Positions 8,658-21,440 of a stretch of DNA of 64,000 nucleotides are shown here, one piece after another (position 1 is the first letter of the stretch; each line of letters opens with the position of its first letter). Location: assembly GCA_049322755.1 (NCBI GenBank), contig JBMOQX010000052.1, forward strand, positions 62,001-126,000, read 5' to 3'. The notes beneath the pieces were generated by a model that did not search any database, was not told where the DNA came from, and saw nothing but the letters and a program-made list of their open reading frames with translations. The position numbers were made by a program, and so were the translations under genes. Origin of the DNA: DATIUV01 sp049322755 (GTDB taxonomy: Bacteria; Pseudomonadota; Gammaproteobacteria; Burkholderiales; UBA6910).

Positions 8658-9701
8658 GTGACGACCGACGCCGCACTCGCGCGCGACCCCGCCTTCGCGC
8701 CGCCGGCCTGGCTGGCATCCGGGCACCTGCAGACCATCTACGCCGCCACGCTGTGCCCGAAGCCCTCGGTCGCCTATCGCCGCGAGCGGCTGGAAACCGG
8801 CGACGGCGACTTTGTCGATCTCGACTGGATCGACGGCCCCGCGGGCTCTCCGGTGGTGGTGCTGTTCCACGGCCTGGAGGGCTGCTCCCGCAGCCACTAC
8901 GCGCTCGCGCTGATGGCCGCCGTGCGCCGCCGGGGATGGCGCGGCGCCGTGGCCCACTTCCGCGGCTGCAGCGGCGAGCTGAACCGGCTGCCGCGCTTCT
9001 ACCATTCTGGCGACATCGAGCACGTCGCCTTCGCGCTGGCGCGCGCCGCCGAGCGCGCTCATGGCGCGCCGGTGTTCGCCATCGGCGTTTCTCTCGGCGG
9101 CAATGCGCTGCTCAAATGGCTGGGAGACGGCGCGGATGCGCGCGCGCCCGCCGCCGCAGCCGGCGTGTCGGTCCCCCTGGACCTGGCCGCCGCCGGCTTT
9201 CACCTGGAGGACGGCTTCAACCGCCTCTACACCCACTACTTCCTGCGCCGGCTCAAGCGCAAGAGCCTGGCCAAGCTGGCGCTTCATCCGGGCATTTACT
9301 CCGAGGCCGCGGTGCGGGCGTCGCGCACGCTGCACGATTTCGACGACGCCGTCACTGCGCCGCTGCACGGCTTCCGCGATGCCGACGACTACTGGCGCCG
9401 CGCCAGCAGCAAGCCGCTCCTGGGCGCGATCCGGGTGCCCACGCTGGTGCTGAACGCCCGCGACGACCCGTTCCTGCCAGCCTCGGCGCTGCCGCCGCCC
9501 GACCAGGTTTCGGCGGCGGTGCGCCTGGAGCTGCCGGCCCACGGCGGCCATGCCGGCTTCGTCAGCGGCGCATTTCCGGGCCACCTCGAGTGGATGCCGC
9601 AGCGGGTGCTGGACTTCTTCGCGGCTACCGCCGGGCTGGCGGCAGAGCCCGCGGGAAATGCGCTAACATCGGATGCCATCGCCATCGGGAGAGCAACGTG
9701 A
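8658..9701 (+). CDS. YheT-family alpha/beta hydrolase
   Basis: 347 residues, GTG start 7 bp after the NTF2-like gene. The signature opening PAWLASGHLQTIYAA, the oxyanion region LFHGLEGCSRSHYA and the nucleophile elbow GVSLGGNALLKWLG identify the YheT/AB-hydrolase 1 family (predicted serine esterase, physiological substrate unknown). Its stop overlaps the GTG start of the next gene (GTGA), so translation is coupled to algC. Confidence 0.9.
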   Translation: MTTDAALARDPAFAPPAWLASGHLQTIYAATLCPKPSVAYRRERLETGDGDFVDLDWIDGPAGSPVVVLFHGLEGCSRSHYALALMAAVRRRGWRGAVAHFRGCSGELNRLPRFYHSGDIEHVAFALARAAERAHGAPVFAIGVSLGGNALLKWLGDGADARAPAAAAGVSVPLDLAAAGFHLEDGFNRLYTHYFLRRLKRKSLAKLALHPGIYSEAAVRASRTLHDFDDAVTAPLHGFRDADDYWRRASSKPLLGAIRVPTLVLNARDDPFLPASALPPPDQVSAAVRLELPAHGGHAGFVSGAFPGHLEWMPQRVLDFFAATAGLAAEPAGNALTSDAIAIGRAT

Positions 9702-11074
9702 TCGAGTATCCCAGAGAGATCTTCAAGGCCTATGACGTGCGCGGCATCGTCGGCAAGACGCTGACGCCGGCCATCGTCGAGGGCATCGGTCAGGCCATCG
9801 GCTCCGAGGCCCGCACCCGCGGGCAGCAAGCGGTGGCCGTCGGCCGCGATGGGCGCCTGTCGGGGCCGGAGCTGGCCGCCGCCCTGGCGCGCGGCCTGCA
9901 GAAGAGCGGCGTCGACGTGGTAGACGTCGGCATGGTGGCCACCCCGGTGCTCTACTTCGCCGCCCACGAGCTGAAGACCCACTCCGGCGTGATGTTGACC
10001 GGCAGCCACAATCCGCCGGACTACAACGGCCTCAAGATGGTGCTGGGCGGCGAGACGCTGGCCGGCGAGGCGATCCAGAAACTGCGCGAGCGGCTCGTCA
10101 ACGGCGATCTCGCCACCGGCCGGGGCGCCTTCCGCACCGCCGACGTGCGCGAGGCGTATCTCGCGCGCATCGCCGGCGACGTGAAGCTGGCGCGGCCGAT
10201 GAAGGTGGCGGTGGACTGCGGCAACGGCGTCGCCGGCGCCTTCGCGCCGGAGCTCTACCGCCGCCTGGGCTGCCAGCTCACGGAGCTCTACTGCGAGGTC
10301 GACGGCACCTTCCCCAACCATCATCCCGACCCGTCGGTGCCGAAGAACCTGGAGGACGTGAAGCGGGCGCTGGAAACCACCGACGCGGAAGTGGGGCTCG
10401 CGTTCGACGGCGACGGCGACCGCCTGGGCGTGGTCACCAAGGACGGCCGCATCATCTATCCCGACCGCCAGCTGATGCTGTTCGCCGCCGACGTGCTCTC
10501 GCGCAACCCCGGCGCGCAGGTGATCTTCGACGTCAAATCGACGCGCAACCTGGCGCCGTGGATCGAGCGCCACGGCGGCAAGCCGGTGCTGTGCAAGACC
10601 GGGCACTCGTTCATCAAGGCCAAGATGAAGGAAACCGGCGCGCTGCTGGCGGGCGAGATGAGCGGCCACATCTTCTTCAAGGAGCGCTGGTACGGCTTCG
10701 ACGACGGCATCTACGCGGGCGCGCGCCTGCTGGAGTTCCTGTCGCGGCAGGCCGACGTCACCGCCACGCTGAACGGCATCCCCGACGCGGTCTCCACGCC
10801 GGAGCTGCAGATCAAGCTCGCCGAAGGCGAGAACTACGCACTGATCGAGCAGCTGCAGAAGACCGCCAAGTTTCCCGGCGCCGAGAACGTCATCACGCTG
10901 GACGGCCTGCGGGTGGAGTACAAGGACGGCTTCGGCCTCGCCCGTTCCTCCAACACCACGCCGGTGGTGGTGCTGCGCTTCGAGGCCGACGACGAGGCGG
11001 CGCTGAGGCGCATCCAGGAGGAGTTCCGGCGGGTGCTCAAGACCGCGCGGCCGGACGCGCAGCTGCCGTTCTGA
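9698..11074 (+). CDS. algC: Phosphomannomutase/phosphoglucomutase
   Basis: 458 residues, the normal length for bifunctional PMM/PGM of the alpha-D-phosphohexomutase family. It interconverts hexose 6- and 1-phosphates for LPS and exopolysaccharide precursors. The phosphoserine is S103 in TGSHNPPDYNGLK; the Mg2+ loop is DGDGDR with D237, D239 and D241; the sugar-binding GEMSGH and C-terminal phosphate-binding RSSNTTP are present. The GTG start overlaps the preceding stop and has GGGAG upstream. Fits functionally with waaF in the same cluster. Confidence 0.94.
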   Translation: MIEYPREIFKAYDVRGIVGKTLTPAIVEGIGQAIGSEARTRGQQAVAVGRDGRLSGPELAAALARGLQKSGVDVVDVGMVATPVLYFAAHELKTHSGVMLTGSHNPPDYNGLKMVLGGETLAGEAIQKLRERLVNGDLATGRGAFRTADVREAYLARIAGDVKLARPMKVAVDCGNGVAGAFAPELYRRLGCQLTELYCEVDGTFPNHHPDPSVPKNLEDVKRALETTDAEVGLAFDGDGDRLGVVTKDGRIIYPDRQLMLFAADVLSRNPGAQVIFDVKSTRNLAPWIERHGGKPVLCKTGHSFIKAKMKETGALLAGEMSGHIFFKERWYGFDDGIYAGARLLEFLSRQADVTATLNGIPDAVSTPELQIKLAEGENYALIEQLQKTAKFPGAENVITLDGLRVEYKDGFGLARSSNTTPVVVLRFEADDEAALRRIQEEFRRVLKTARPDAQLPF

Positions 11075-11092
11075 TCGCCGCCGGGCGCCGGG

Positions 11093-11737
11093 TCAGCCGG
11101 CGAGTCCGGGGAAAAGCTGCTTCAGCCCCACCGCCATCGTCTCGATGGCGATCGCGGTCAACAGCAGGCCCAGCAGCCGGGTGGCGACGTTGAGACCGGT
11201 GGTGCCGAGCCGGTTGCCGATCGGCGCCGCCAGCCGCAGCATCACCCACAGCAGCGCGCACACCGCCAGGATGCAGGCGACGATCGCCGCCTGGTGCGCC
11301 GCGCCGCTGCCGCGCTCGACGCTGATGATCACCAGGCTGATGGCGCCGGGGCCGGCCAGCAGCGGAATCGCCAGCGGCACGACGCCGCCGGTGGAGCGCG
11401 CCTGGAATTCCACCGCCTCCTGCTCCGACTGCCGCAGACCGCCTGGCTCGGCGTTCAGCATTGCCAGCGCCATCAGCAGCAGCACCAGCCCGCCGCCGAC
11501 CCGGAACGACGCCAGGCTGCCGCCGAGGAACGTCAGCACCGCCTCACCGGCCACGGCGAAGCCCACCAGCACCGCGGCCACCGTCAGCGTCACCACCTGC
11601 GCCAGGCGCCGGCGCTCGTCGTTGCTGCGGCCGCTGGTGAAGGCGAGAAAGAACGGCACGATGAAGAACGGATCCAGCACCGCGGTCAGGGTGACGAGGA
11701 ACCGCGTGTACTCGGTCCAGGAAGCGAGGCCTTCCAT
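11093..11737 (-). CDS. MarC-family integral membrane protein
   Basis: 214 residues with six hydrophobic segments. The N-terminal LDPFFIVPFFLAFTSG and the central PLAIPLLAGPGAISLVII are the two inverted half-repeats typical of the MarC/YchE/YhgN family (function unclear; not a proven multidrug exporter). It is the last gene of the minus-strand recA-recX-alaS-PaaI-MarC run, 45 bp after the thioesterase gene. It converges with algC over an 18-bp gap. Confidence 0.88.
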   Translation of the reverse strand: MEGLASWTEYTRFLVTLTAVLDPFFIVPFFLAFTSGRSNDERRRLAQVVTLTVAAVLVGFAVAGEAVLTFLGGSLASFRVGGGLVLLLMALAMLNAEPGGLRQSEQEAVEFQARSTGGVVPLAIPLLAGPGAISLVIISVERGSGAAHQAAIVACILAVCALLWVMLRLAAPIGNRLGTTGLNVATRLLGLLLTAIAIETMAVGLKQLFPGLAG

Positions 11738-11782
11738 CGGCGGCGCTGCAGGCGGACCGGAGCTCGCACCCGGCCGCGCCCG

Positions 11783-12238
11783 CTAGTCCTTCTTGTACAG
11801 GATCATCTCGGTGCAGCGGAACAGCGCGATCTTGCGCCCGGTCGCCTCGGCGGTCACCACCGCGTCCCACACCTGGGTGCTCTTGCCCAGATGCTGCGCG
11901 GTGGCGATCGAGCGGATGCCGCCCTCGCGCACCGTGCCCAGCAGGTTGGCCTTGAGCTCGATGGTGGTGAAGCTGGTGGCGTGGGGCGGCAGATGGGCCA
12001 GCGTCGCATAGCCGCAGGAGGTGTCGGCCAGCGCGATCACCGAAGCGGCGTGCAGAAAGCCGTTGGTGGCCATCAGCTCCGGGCGTACCGAGACGCGCGC
12101 CTCCAGGATGCCGTCCTCCACCCGCAGCACTTCCATGCCCACCAGGCCGGGCAGAAATCCCGGGCTGCGCGCGTTGAGCACCGCCGCCGTCACATCCGGG
12201 CGCCAGTAGGCCTTGTCGTTGTGCGGCTTGGCGGTCAT
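11783..12238 (-). CDS. PaaI-family hotdog thioesterase
   Basis: 151 residues, single hotdog domain. NGFLHAASVIALADTSCG matches the catalytic helix region of PaaI/YbgC-like acyl-CoA thioesterases, with D in ALADT in the expected place. The substrate cannot be inferred. It lies 13 bp downstream of alaS and is probably co-transcribed with it. Confidence 0.87.
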   Translation of the reverse strand: MTAKPHNDKAYWRPDVTAAVLNARSPGFLPGLVGMEVLRVEDGILEARVSVRPELMATNGFLHAASVIALADTSCGYATLAHLPPHATSFTTIELKANLLGTVREGGIRSIATAQHLGKSTQVWDAVVTAEATGRKIALFRCTEMILYKKD

Positions 12239-12251
12239 CGCGCCGGCGGCG

Positions 12252-14870
<2,619 letters not shown>

Positions 14871-14876
14871 CTTGCC

Positions 14877-15326
14877 CTAGTCCATGGGAGCGTCGTCGGC
14901 CCCGTTCAAAACCGCCCGTATCGCCTCCGCCCCGAACCCCCGCGACTGCAGGAAGCGCGCCTGCTTCGCGCGCTCCTCGCGGGTCGCCGGAGCGCGCCCG
15001 AATCGCTTGCGCCACACTTCGCGGCAGGCGCTGGTCTCCGATGCCCGCGCCTCGGCCAGCGCCGTCTCCGCCACCTCGCCGGAGACGCCCTTGGCCTTCA
15101 GCTCGTGGGCGATCTTCAGGGTCCCGAAGCGGCCGCGCCGCGCGGTGACCCGCTGCTCGGCGAAGCGCTTGTCCGAGAGCCAGCCGCGGCGCTCGAACTC
15201 GTCCAGCAGCGCATCGACGTCGTCATCCGGATCGGCAGCCGCCAACAGCTTGGACCGCAGCTCCGCCCGGCTGTGTTCCCGGCGCGCCAGGAGCCGCAGC
15301 GCCCGGTCCCGCAGCGAGCCGCCCAC
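14877..15326 (-). CDS. recX: RecX, regulator of RecA
   Basis: 149 residues of three-helix tandem repeats (LRDRALRLLARREHSRAELRSKL; WLSDKRFAEQRV; FLQSRGFGAEAIRAVL), the normal RecX pattern and size. RecX caps or destabilises RecA filaments. The predicted start is a GTG 16 bp after the recA stop; alaS follows after 6 bp. Probably expressed by read-through from recA. Confidence 0.95.
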   Translation of the reverse strand: MGGSLRDRALRLLARREHSRAELRSKLLAAADPDDDVDALLDEFERRGWLSDKRFAEQRVTARRGRFGTLKIAHELKAKGVSGEVAETALAEARASETSACREVWRKRFGRAPATREERAKQARFLQSRGFGAEAIRAVLNGADDAPMD

Positions 15327-15342
15327 CGGACCCGCCCTCGCC

Positions 15343-16371
<1,029 letters not shown>

Positions 16372-16502
16372 AGGGGTCGATCCTTCGAATTAAGTGGATG
16401 CCTGGAAACTGGAAATTATGTCATATCGAGGGGGGCGCGTCAGGGCGCCCCGGGGCCACAACGCTGTCGCGGGCTCCGCCGTTGACCCGCGGCCCGCCCG
16501 GA

Positions 16503-16859
16503 TCAGGGCAGGGAGCGGTCCCCGGGACCCAGCGGCCGCTGCATCAGCACCGAATCGATCCAGCGGCCGAACTTGAATCCCACCGCCCGCAGCACGCCGG
16601 CGGTCTCGAAACCCAGTGCGCGATGCAGCGCGATGGAGGGCTCGTTGGCGCTGTCGCCGATGACCGCCACCAGGTACGGCAACCCCAGCGCGAGCACGGC
16701 GTCGCGCCGGCGCGCCACTTCCAGGGCGTCCGGCGGCACCTCCTCGAAAGACGCCGGCCCGTGCAGAACGAAATGCGCGTAGATCGCCTGGATCACCGCA
16801 ATGTCGGCGGGCGTGGCGTCGCGCACCGACACCGCGGCGCCGCCGGTCCCCGCGCTCAC
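16503..16859 (-). pseudogene. GNAT (Pat/Bar-like) acetyltransferase with internal deletion
   Basis: An in-frame 118-residue product where the family has about 175. The N-terminal half (RDATPADIAVIQAIYAHFV, then FEEVPPDALE) and the C-terminal half (VIGDSANEPSIALHRALGF, then VGFKFGRWIDSVLMQR) are clear phosphinothricin-acetyltransferase-like segments. They are joined directly at LPYLVA/VIGDSAN, near 16665. The missing roughly 55 residues normally carry the acetyl-CoA loop (R/Q-x-x-G-x-G). The product should therefore be inactive even though the frame is open. The GTG start overlaps the pncC stop. Confidence 0.85.
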
Positions 16860-17356
16860 GCACCCTCCCCGGCGATGCGCAGCACGCCTTCCAGCGCCAC
16901 CGCCACCGATTGCCGCCGCACCGCCTCCCGGTCACCCGGGATATGGCGCGTTTCGCTGCGCGTGCCCGCCGGCCACGCCCACGCGAAGCACACCATGCCC
17001 ACCGGCTTGGCCGGCGTACCGCCCGTGGGCCCCGCCACGCCGCTCACGGCGACCGCCACCTGGGCCCGGCTGCGCGCGAGGGCGCCGGCCGCCATCTCGG
17101 CCACCGTCGCCTCGGAAACGGCCCCGGCGCGCGCCAGGGTCGCTTCGCGCACGCCCAGCATTTCCTGCTTGGCGGCGTTGGAATAGGTCACGAAGCCGCG
17201 CTCGAACCATTCCGAGCTGCCGGACACCGAGGTGGCCGCCTGCGCGATCCAGCCGCCGGTGCAGGACTCGGCGGTCGCGAGCAGCCAGCCCCGCGCCCTG
17301 AGCGCCTCGCCGACTTTCGCCGCCAATACGCCGAGGGCCCCGTCGTCCATGCTCAT
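16856..17356 (-). CDS. pncC: Nicotinamide-nucleotide amidohydrolase (CinA C-terminal domain)
   Basis: 166 residues corresponding to the stand-alone CinA C-terminal domain. TAESCTGGWIAQAATSVSGSSEWF carries the catalytic serine/lysine region; VSGVAGPTGGTPAKPVG is the second signature. It deamidates NMN to NaMN in pyridine nucleotide recycling. The ATG at 17356 overlaps the pgpA stop (ATGA); open frame beyond it is pgpA sequence in another phase. Position upstream of recA is conserved in many proteobacteria. Confidence 0.93.
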   Translation of the reverse strand: MSMDDGALGVLAAKVGEALRARGWLLATAESCTGGWIAQAATSVSGSSEWFERGFVTYSNAAKQEMLGVREATLARAGAVSEATVAEMAAGALARSRAQVAVAVSGVAGPTGGTPAKPVGMVCFAWAWPAGTRSETRHIPGDREAVRRQSVAVALEGVLRIAGEGA

Positions 17357-17856
17357 CCGAACAGGAAGCGCCACACCGCCAGGCACAGCAGGGCGTAGAA
17401 GGCGGCGATCAGATCGTCGGCCATCACTCCGAAACCGTTCCTGAAGCGGCGCTCGAAGCGCCGGATCGGCGGCGGCTTGGCGATGTCGAAGCCGCGGAAC
17501 AGCACGAAGGCGAACGCCTGCCACAGCGGATCCCGTGGCGTGACGATCAGCACCAGCAGGAACGCGGTGATCTCGTCCCACACCATGCCACCGTGGTCGT
17601 GCGCGCCCAGCAGGCGCCCGGTACGCTCGCACGCCCACACGCCGACGGCGAACATGGCCGCCGCCAGCGCCAGCAGCGCCGCGTCGCCGAGCCGCGGCGC
17701 CAGCAGGTGAAACAGCGGCAGCGCCGCCAGCGTGCCCACGGTCCCCGGCGCCACCGGCGACTTGCCGAGGCCGAAGCCGAAGGCGATCAGCGGCGCCGGC
17801 GAGCCGAAGACCAGTCCCCAGGTGGGCCGCCGGGAGGCGTCAGCCGAAGTGGTCAA
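17353..17856 (-). CDS. pgpA: Phosphatidylglycerophosphatase A
   Basis: 167 residues, several membrane segments. FGLGKSPVAPGTVGTLAALP and the acidic VWDEITAF and GFGVMADDLIAAFYA motifs define PgpA, which removes phosphate from phosphatidylglycerophosphate at the inner membrane. It overlaps the end of thiL by 17 bp and the start of pncC by 4 bp, so the three are translationally coupled. Confidence 0.95.
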   Translation of the reverse strand: MTTSADASRRPTWGLVFGSPAPLIAFGFGLGKSPVAPGTVGTLAALPLFHLLAPRLGDAALLALAAAMFAVGVWACERTGRLLGAHDHGGMVWDEITAFLLVLIVTPRDPLWQAFAFVLFRGFDIAKPPPIRRFERRFRNGFGVMADDLIAAFYALLCLAVWRFLFG

Positions 17857-18796
17857 AGCCCGCTTTCTGCAGTTGCAGCGGCCGTCCGCCGCCGTCCAGC
17901 ACCGTGAGCCCGGCGCCGCTTTCGATCGCGCCGATGCGGCTCACCGGCACGGAAAGCTCGCGCCCCAGGTCGTCGATCACCTCGCGCACACCGGGCGGCG
18001 CGGTGAAGCAGAGCTCGTAGTCGTCGCCCCCGGCGAGCACCCACGCCATCAACTCGGGCCGTGCGCCGCGCACGCGCAGGGCCTCGGAGAGCGGCAGGCG
18101 CGCCGCTTCGACGGTGGCGGCGACGCCCGAGCGTTTCAGGACGTGGCCCAGATCGGCGGCGAGCCCGTCGGAGACGTCGATGGCGCTGTGGGCGATGCCG
18201 CGCAATGCGATGCCGAGGGCGACGCGCGGCTGGGGCGTCTCCAGCCGTGGCATCAGCGCCGCCGCCTCGTGGGGCAGAAGCTCGACGCGCTGCTGCAGAT
18301 TGGCGAGCGCCAGCGCCGCATCGCCCAGCGTGCCGGAAACCCAGACGTCATCGCCGGCCTTGGCGCCGTCGCGCCGCAGCGCCGCGCCGGCCGGCACCTC
18401 GCCCATCACCGTCACGCACAGGTTGAGCGGGCCGTGGGTGGTGTCGCCCCCCACCAGTTCGACGCCGTGCTGCGCGGCGAGCGCCGCGAAGCCGCGCGCG
18501 AACGCGGCCAGCCAGTCCTCGTCCGCTTCCGGCAGCGCGAGGGCCAGCAGCGCCCAGCGCGGCTGCGCGCCCATCGCCGCCAGGTCGGAGAGATTCACCG
18601 CGAGCGCCTTGTGGCCCAGCCGCTCGGGGTCGGTGTCGAGCGGAAAATGCCGGCCCGCCACCAGCATGTCGGTGGCCACGGCGAGATCCATGCCGTGGCC
18701 GGCGCGCACCAGCGCCGCGTCGTCGCCGACGCCCAGCACCGCGCCCGGCGACGGCAAGGTGAAATACCGCTCGATGATTTCGAATTCCGATGCCAT
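17840..18796 (-). CDS. thiL: Thiamine-monophosphate kinase
   Basis: 318 residues from the ATG at 18796. An in-frame TTG 15 bases upstream is possible but less likely. Motifs: GDDAALV and ATDMLVAGRHF (N-terminal nucleotide/Mg2+ sites), NLSDLAAMGAQP, DVSDGLAADL and GGDDYELCFT. It phosphorylates thiamine monophosphate to the ThDP cofactor. First gene of the thiL-pgpA-pncC unit. No obvious Shine-Dalgarno precedes the ATG. Confidence 0.95.
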   Translation of the reverse strand: MASEFEIIERYFTLPSPGAVLGVGDDAALVRAGHGMDLAVATDMLVAGRHFPLDTDPERLGHKALAVNLSDLAAMGAQPRWALLALALPEADEDWLAAFARGFAALAAQHGVELVGGDTTHGPLNLCVTVMGEVPAGAALRRDGAKAGDDVWVSGTLGDAALALANLQQRVELLPHEAAALMPRLETPQPRVALGIALRGIAHSAIDVSDGLAADLGHVLKRSGVAATVEAARLPLSEALRVRGARPELMAWVLAGGDDYELCFTAPPGVREVIDDLGRELSVPVSRIGAIESGAGLTVLDGGGRPLQLQKAGFDHFG

Positions 18797-18992
18797 GGGA
18801 AACCCGCGCAACGAGCGGGAAATTGTACCGGGAACGCCGGGACTGCGCGGCCACCGCCACGCCCGCCGGTAATGGTCGCAACTTTCCCGCCGCCGGGATT
18901 ACATGAATTTGCATTTGTCGAGCGGCGCGCGGCTTCGCAGACTTCCGGAGTCGTCTATATTGAAATCGTCTGCGTTCCGAGATTCCTCGCCG

Positions 18993-19883
18993 ATGCGCGC
19001 AAAGCCCGTTCTGCTCCTGGTTGCCGGCGCACTCGCGGCCCCGCTGCCCGCGGCGGCCGACGGCGTACGCGGATTTCTCCAACTCACGCCGGGCTATCAG
19101 GGCCGGGCCGACCTCGACGACGGGGGCCATTTCGCCACCCCGGGAGTCCTGACGAAGCTCGGCGCGACCTCGGGCCTGACGCCCGGAATGCGCGGGAGCC
19201 TGGCGCTTAACTACGACCAATTCGACTACCGTTACCGCAACCGCGCCGTGTTCGGTCCCGTCGCACCCTGGGACCAGGTCATGCGCGCGGGTCTTTCCGC
19301 ACCCATCGCCTACCAGGGCGCGGATGGCTGGAGCGTCCAGGCGGTGCCTTCCTTCGATTATTTTCGCGAAGACGGGGCCTCCTGGGACGACTCCCTTTCC
19401 TACGGCGCGCTGCTGGCGGTGTCCAAGCAGTTCACCGAGAAGCGCCGCGTCGGTTTGGGATTTGGCGTCTACGACGCCCTGGAGCGGACGCGGGCGTTTC
19501 CATACATCGTCGTGGACTGGGAATTCAACGAGCGCTGGCGCCTGACCAATCCGCTGGCGGCCGGCCCCACCGGGCCGGCCGGCCTGGAACTGCGTTACCG
19601 CTTCGACAACGAATGGGAAATGGGCGCCGGCGGCGCCTACCGCAGCTATCGTTTCCGCCTCGACGACGCGGGCCTCGGACCCGGCGGCATCGGCGAGGAG
19701 CGCGGCATCGCGGCTTTCGTTCACTTGGGGCGCGATTTCGGCCCGCGCTTCAGCGTGGATCTCTACGCCGGCGCGATGCTGGACGGCGAATTGCGGCTCG
19801 ACAACGGCGCCGGCGACGAGCTGCTGCGCACCAAGTACGATCCGGCGCCCCTGATGGGCGTCACCTTCACGGGCCGATTCTAG
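18993..19883 (+). CDS. DUF6268-type outer-membrane beta-barrel protein
   Basis: 296 residues with a clear signal peptide (MRAKPVLLLVAGALAAPLPAAA). The rest shows alternating polar/aromatic strands and ends in F (FTGRF), as in outer-membrane barrels. It resembles the DUF6268 family as I recall it; function unknown. A frame extending upstream to 18903 is ignored because the signal peptide begins at 18993. Stands alone between divergent thiL and a flavodoxin-like gene. Confidence 0.75.
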   Translation: MRAKPVLLLVAGALAAPLPAAADGVRGFLQLTPGYQGRADLDDGGHFATPGVLTKLGATSGLTPGMRGSLALNYDQFDYRYRNRAVFGPVAPWDQVMRAGLSAPIAYQGADGWSVQAVPSFDYFREDGASWDDSLSYGALLAVSKQFTEKRRVGLGFGVYDALERTRAFPYIVVDWEFNERWRLTNPLAAGPTGPAGLELRYRFDNEWEMGAGGAYRSYRFRLDDAGLGPGGIGEERGIAAFVHLGRDFGPRFSVDLYAGAMLDGELRLDNGAGDELLRTKYDPAPLMGVTFTGRF

Positions 19884-20054
19884 CCCGCACCGGTCGCTTC
19901 GGAGGCCGCATCCTCCGGCGGCCGGGCCCTGCGAGAACCGCAACTCCGTCCGCCATTTCCGGCCCGACGTGCTACAAAGGAAACAGAAGCCAGGCCCCGC
20001 GCGGGCGGCGGATCCGGCCGTTGCGCCGCATGCGCAGTTCACCTGGGGGCCGCG

Positions 20055-20801
20055 ATGACGCTCAACGAAAGGCAGCTGGCGCTGTGCGAGGCAAGCCACT
20101 GGGACTTCTCCGGCCTGCGCGCGCTGTTCCTGAACTGCACGCTGAAGCGCTCGCCGGAACGGTCCCATACCGAGGGCCTGATGACCGTGTCCCGGGCCAT
20201 CATGGAGAAGAACGGGGTGGCGACGGAGACGCTGCGGCCGGTGGACTTCACCATCGCCCCGGGCGTCTATCCGGACATGACCGATCACGGCTGGGAAACC
20301 GACGACTGGCCGGTGGTCTACGAAAAGGTCCGTGCCGCCGACATCCTGGTGATCGGCTCGCCGATCTGGCTCGGCGACAAGTCCTCGGTCTGCAGCCGGG
20401 TGCTGGAGCGCCTTTACTCCACCTCCGCGGATCTCAACGACCAGGGCCAGTACGCCTATTACGGCCGCGTCGGCGGCTGCATCATCACCGGCAACGAGGA
20501 CGGCATCAAGCACTGCGCGATGAACATCCTCTACTCGCTGCAGCATCTGGGCTACGTCATACCGCCCCAGGCCGACGCCGGCTGGATCGGCGAGGCCGGG
20601 CCGGGGCCGTCCTACCTCGACCCGGGCTCGGGCGGCCCGGAGAACGATTTCACCCAGCGCAACACCACGTTCATGACCTGGAATCTCCTGCACCTGGCGC
20701 ACATGGTGCGCGGCGCGGGCGGCATCCCGGCCCACGGCAACCAGCGCTCGCAGTGGGACGCCGGCTGCCGCTTCGATCACCCCAACCCGGAATACCGCTG
20801 A
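20055..20801 (+). CDS. Flavodoxin-like/NADPH-dependent FMN reductase family protein
   Basis: 248 residues. FLNCTLKRSPERSHTEGL is an FMN phosphate-binding loop variant; ADILVIGSPIWLGDKSSVCSR and GRVGGCIITGNEDGIKHCAMN are typical of the NADPH-dependent FMN reductase/flavodoxin fold. Probably a cytosolic FMN oxidoreductase; substrate unknown. Monocistronic by context. Confidence 0.85.
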   Translation: MTLNERQLALCEASHWDFSGLRALFLNCTLKRSPERSHTEGLMTVSRAIMEKNGVATETLRPVDFTIAPGVYPDMTDHGWETDDWPVVYEKVRAADILVIGSPIWLGDKSSVCSRVLERLYSTSADLNDQGQYAYYGRVGGCIITGNEDGIKHCAMNILYSLQHLGYVIPPQADAGWIGEAGPGPSYLDPGSGGPENDFTQRNTTFMTWNLLHLAHMVRGAGGIPAHGNQRSQWDAGCRFDHPNPEYR

Positions 20802-20971
20802 GCGCGGCCCGCGCCGCGCGGCGTTCCCCAATGCAGGAGCGGCACGCGATCAAGTCGATCCTGGCCTTCATCTGGTGCGAGCGCTTCGGCGTGCTGATCT
20901 CGCCGGCCCGGCTCGAGTTTCCCTGACACCGACCCCGGCCGGGGCGGTTTCGGCGCGGCCCGGCAGGGACG

Positions 20972-21121
20972 TCACTTCGCCTTGCGGACCAGCGCGGCGA
21001 TATCCGTGTATCCCGCCATTTCCGCCGCCGCTTCGGCGGTCCAGCCGTCCTTCGCCACCAGCTCCGTGCGCGCGCCCGCGGCCAGCAGCGCGGCCGCCAC
21101 GACGCGGGACGGGCGTCTCAT
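20972..21121 (-). pseudogene. Ankyrin-repeat protein fragment
   Basis: A 49-residue tail resembling the last ankyrin unit of a longer protein (ALLAAGARTELVAKDGWTAEAAAEMAGYTDIAALVRK). No further repeats are found upstream in the same frame, so this is probably the remnant of a truncated gene. The upstream ATG gives only a minimal open frame. Confidence 0.5.
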
Positions 21122-21128
21122 CGACGTG

Positions 21129-21386
21129 TCACTCGGCGCGCTTGTTGACCGCGGCGCGGTTGCCCCAACGCGCCAGGTCGTCCACCTCGACGCCGACCCA
21201 GTAAACCCGGCCGACACTGTCCTCGTCCCAGCCCCCCACCACCTGCTGTCCCGCGCCCAGGATGATGTTGCCGGCGTAGGACCTCGCCTCGGCGGCGCTG
21301 CGGAACACATGCCAGTGCACCACCCGCTCCGCGCCGCCGGACGACGGCAGCGGGCGCCTTACCTGCAGAACATCCTCGATCGTCAT
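21129..21386 (-). CDS. Hypothetical protein, 85 residues
   Basis: Not recognised. The product MTIEDVLQVRRPLPSS... is soluble, with an aromatic middle (VVHWHVFRSAAEARSYAGNI) and a C-terminal acidic stretch. The ATG is preceded by a GGAGGAC-like ribosome site on the minus strand, which supports translation. It sits directly upstream of the ankyrin fragment and downstream of pldA. Confidence 0.55.
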   Translation of the reverse strand: MTIEDVLQVRRPLPSSGGAERVVHWHVFRSAAEARSYAGNIILGAGQQVVGGWDEDSVGRVYWVGVEVDDLARWGNRAAVNKRAE

Positions 21387-21440
21387 CTTTGTCCTCCGGC
21401 ATCCGCGCCGACGTGCAGCGGCTGCACCCTCAAAGGTACC

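Noticed and set aside
16372..16440. LexA box upstream of recA
   Set aside because: No CTGT-N8-ACAG or close variant seen; CTGGAAACTGGAAA-like words there are direct, not inverted.
20831..20926. A 31-codon open frame (MQERHAIKSILAFIWCERFG...) after the flavodoxin-like gene
   Set aside because: Very short, no convincing ribosome site and no neighbour logic; left unannotated.
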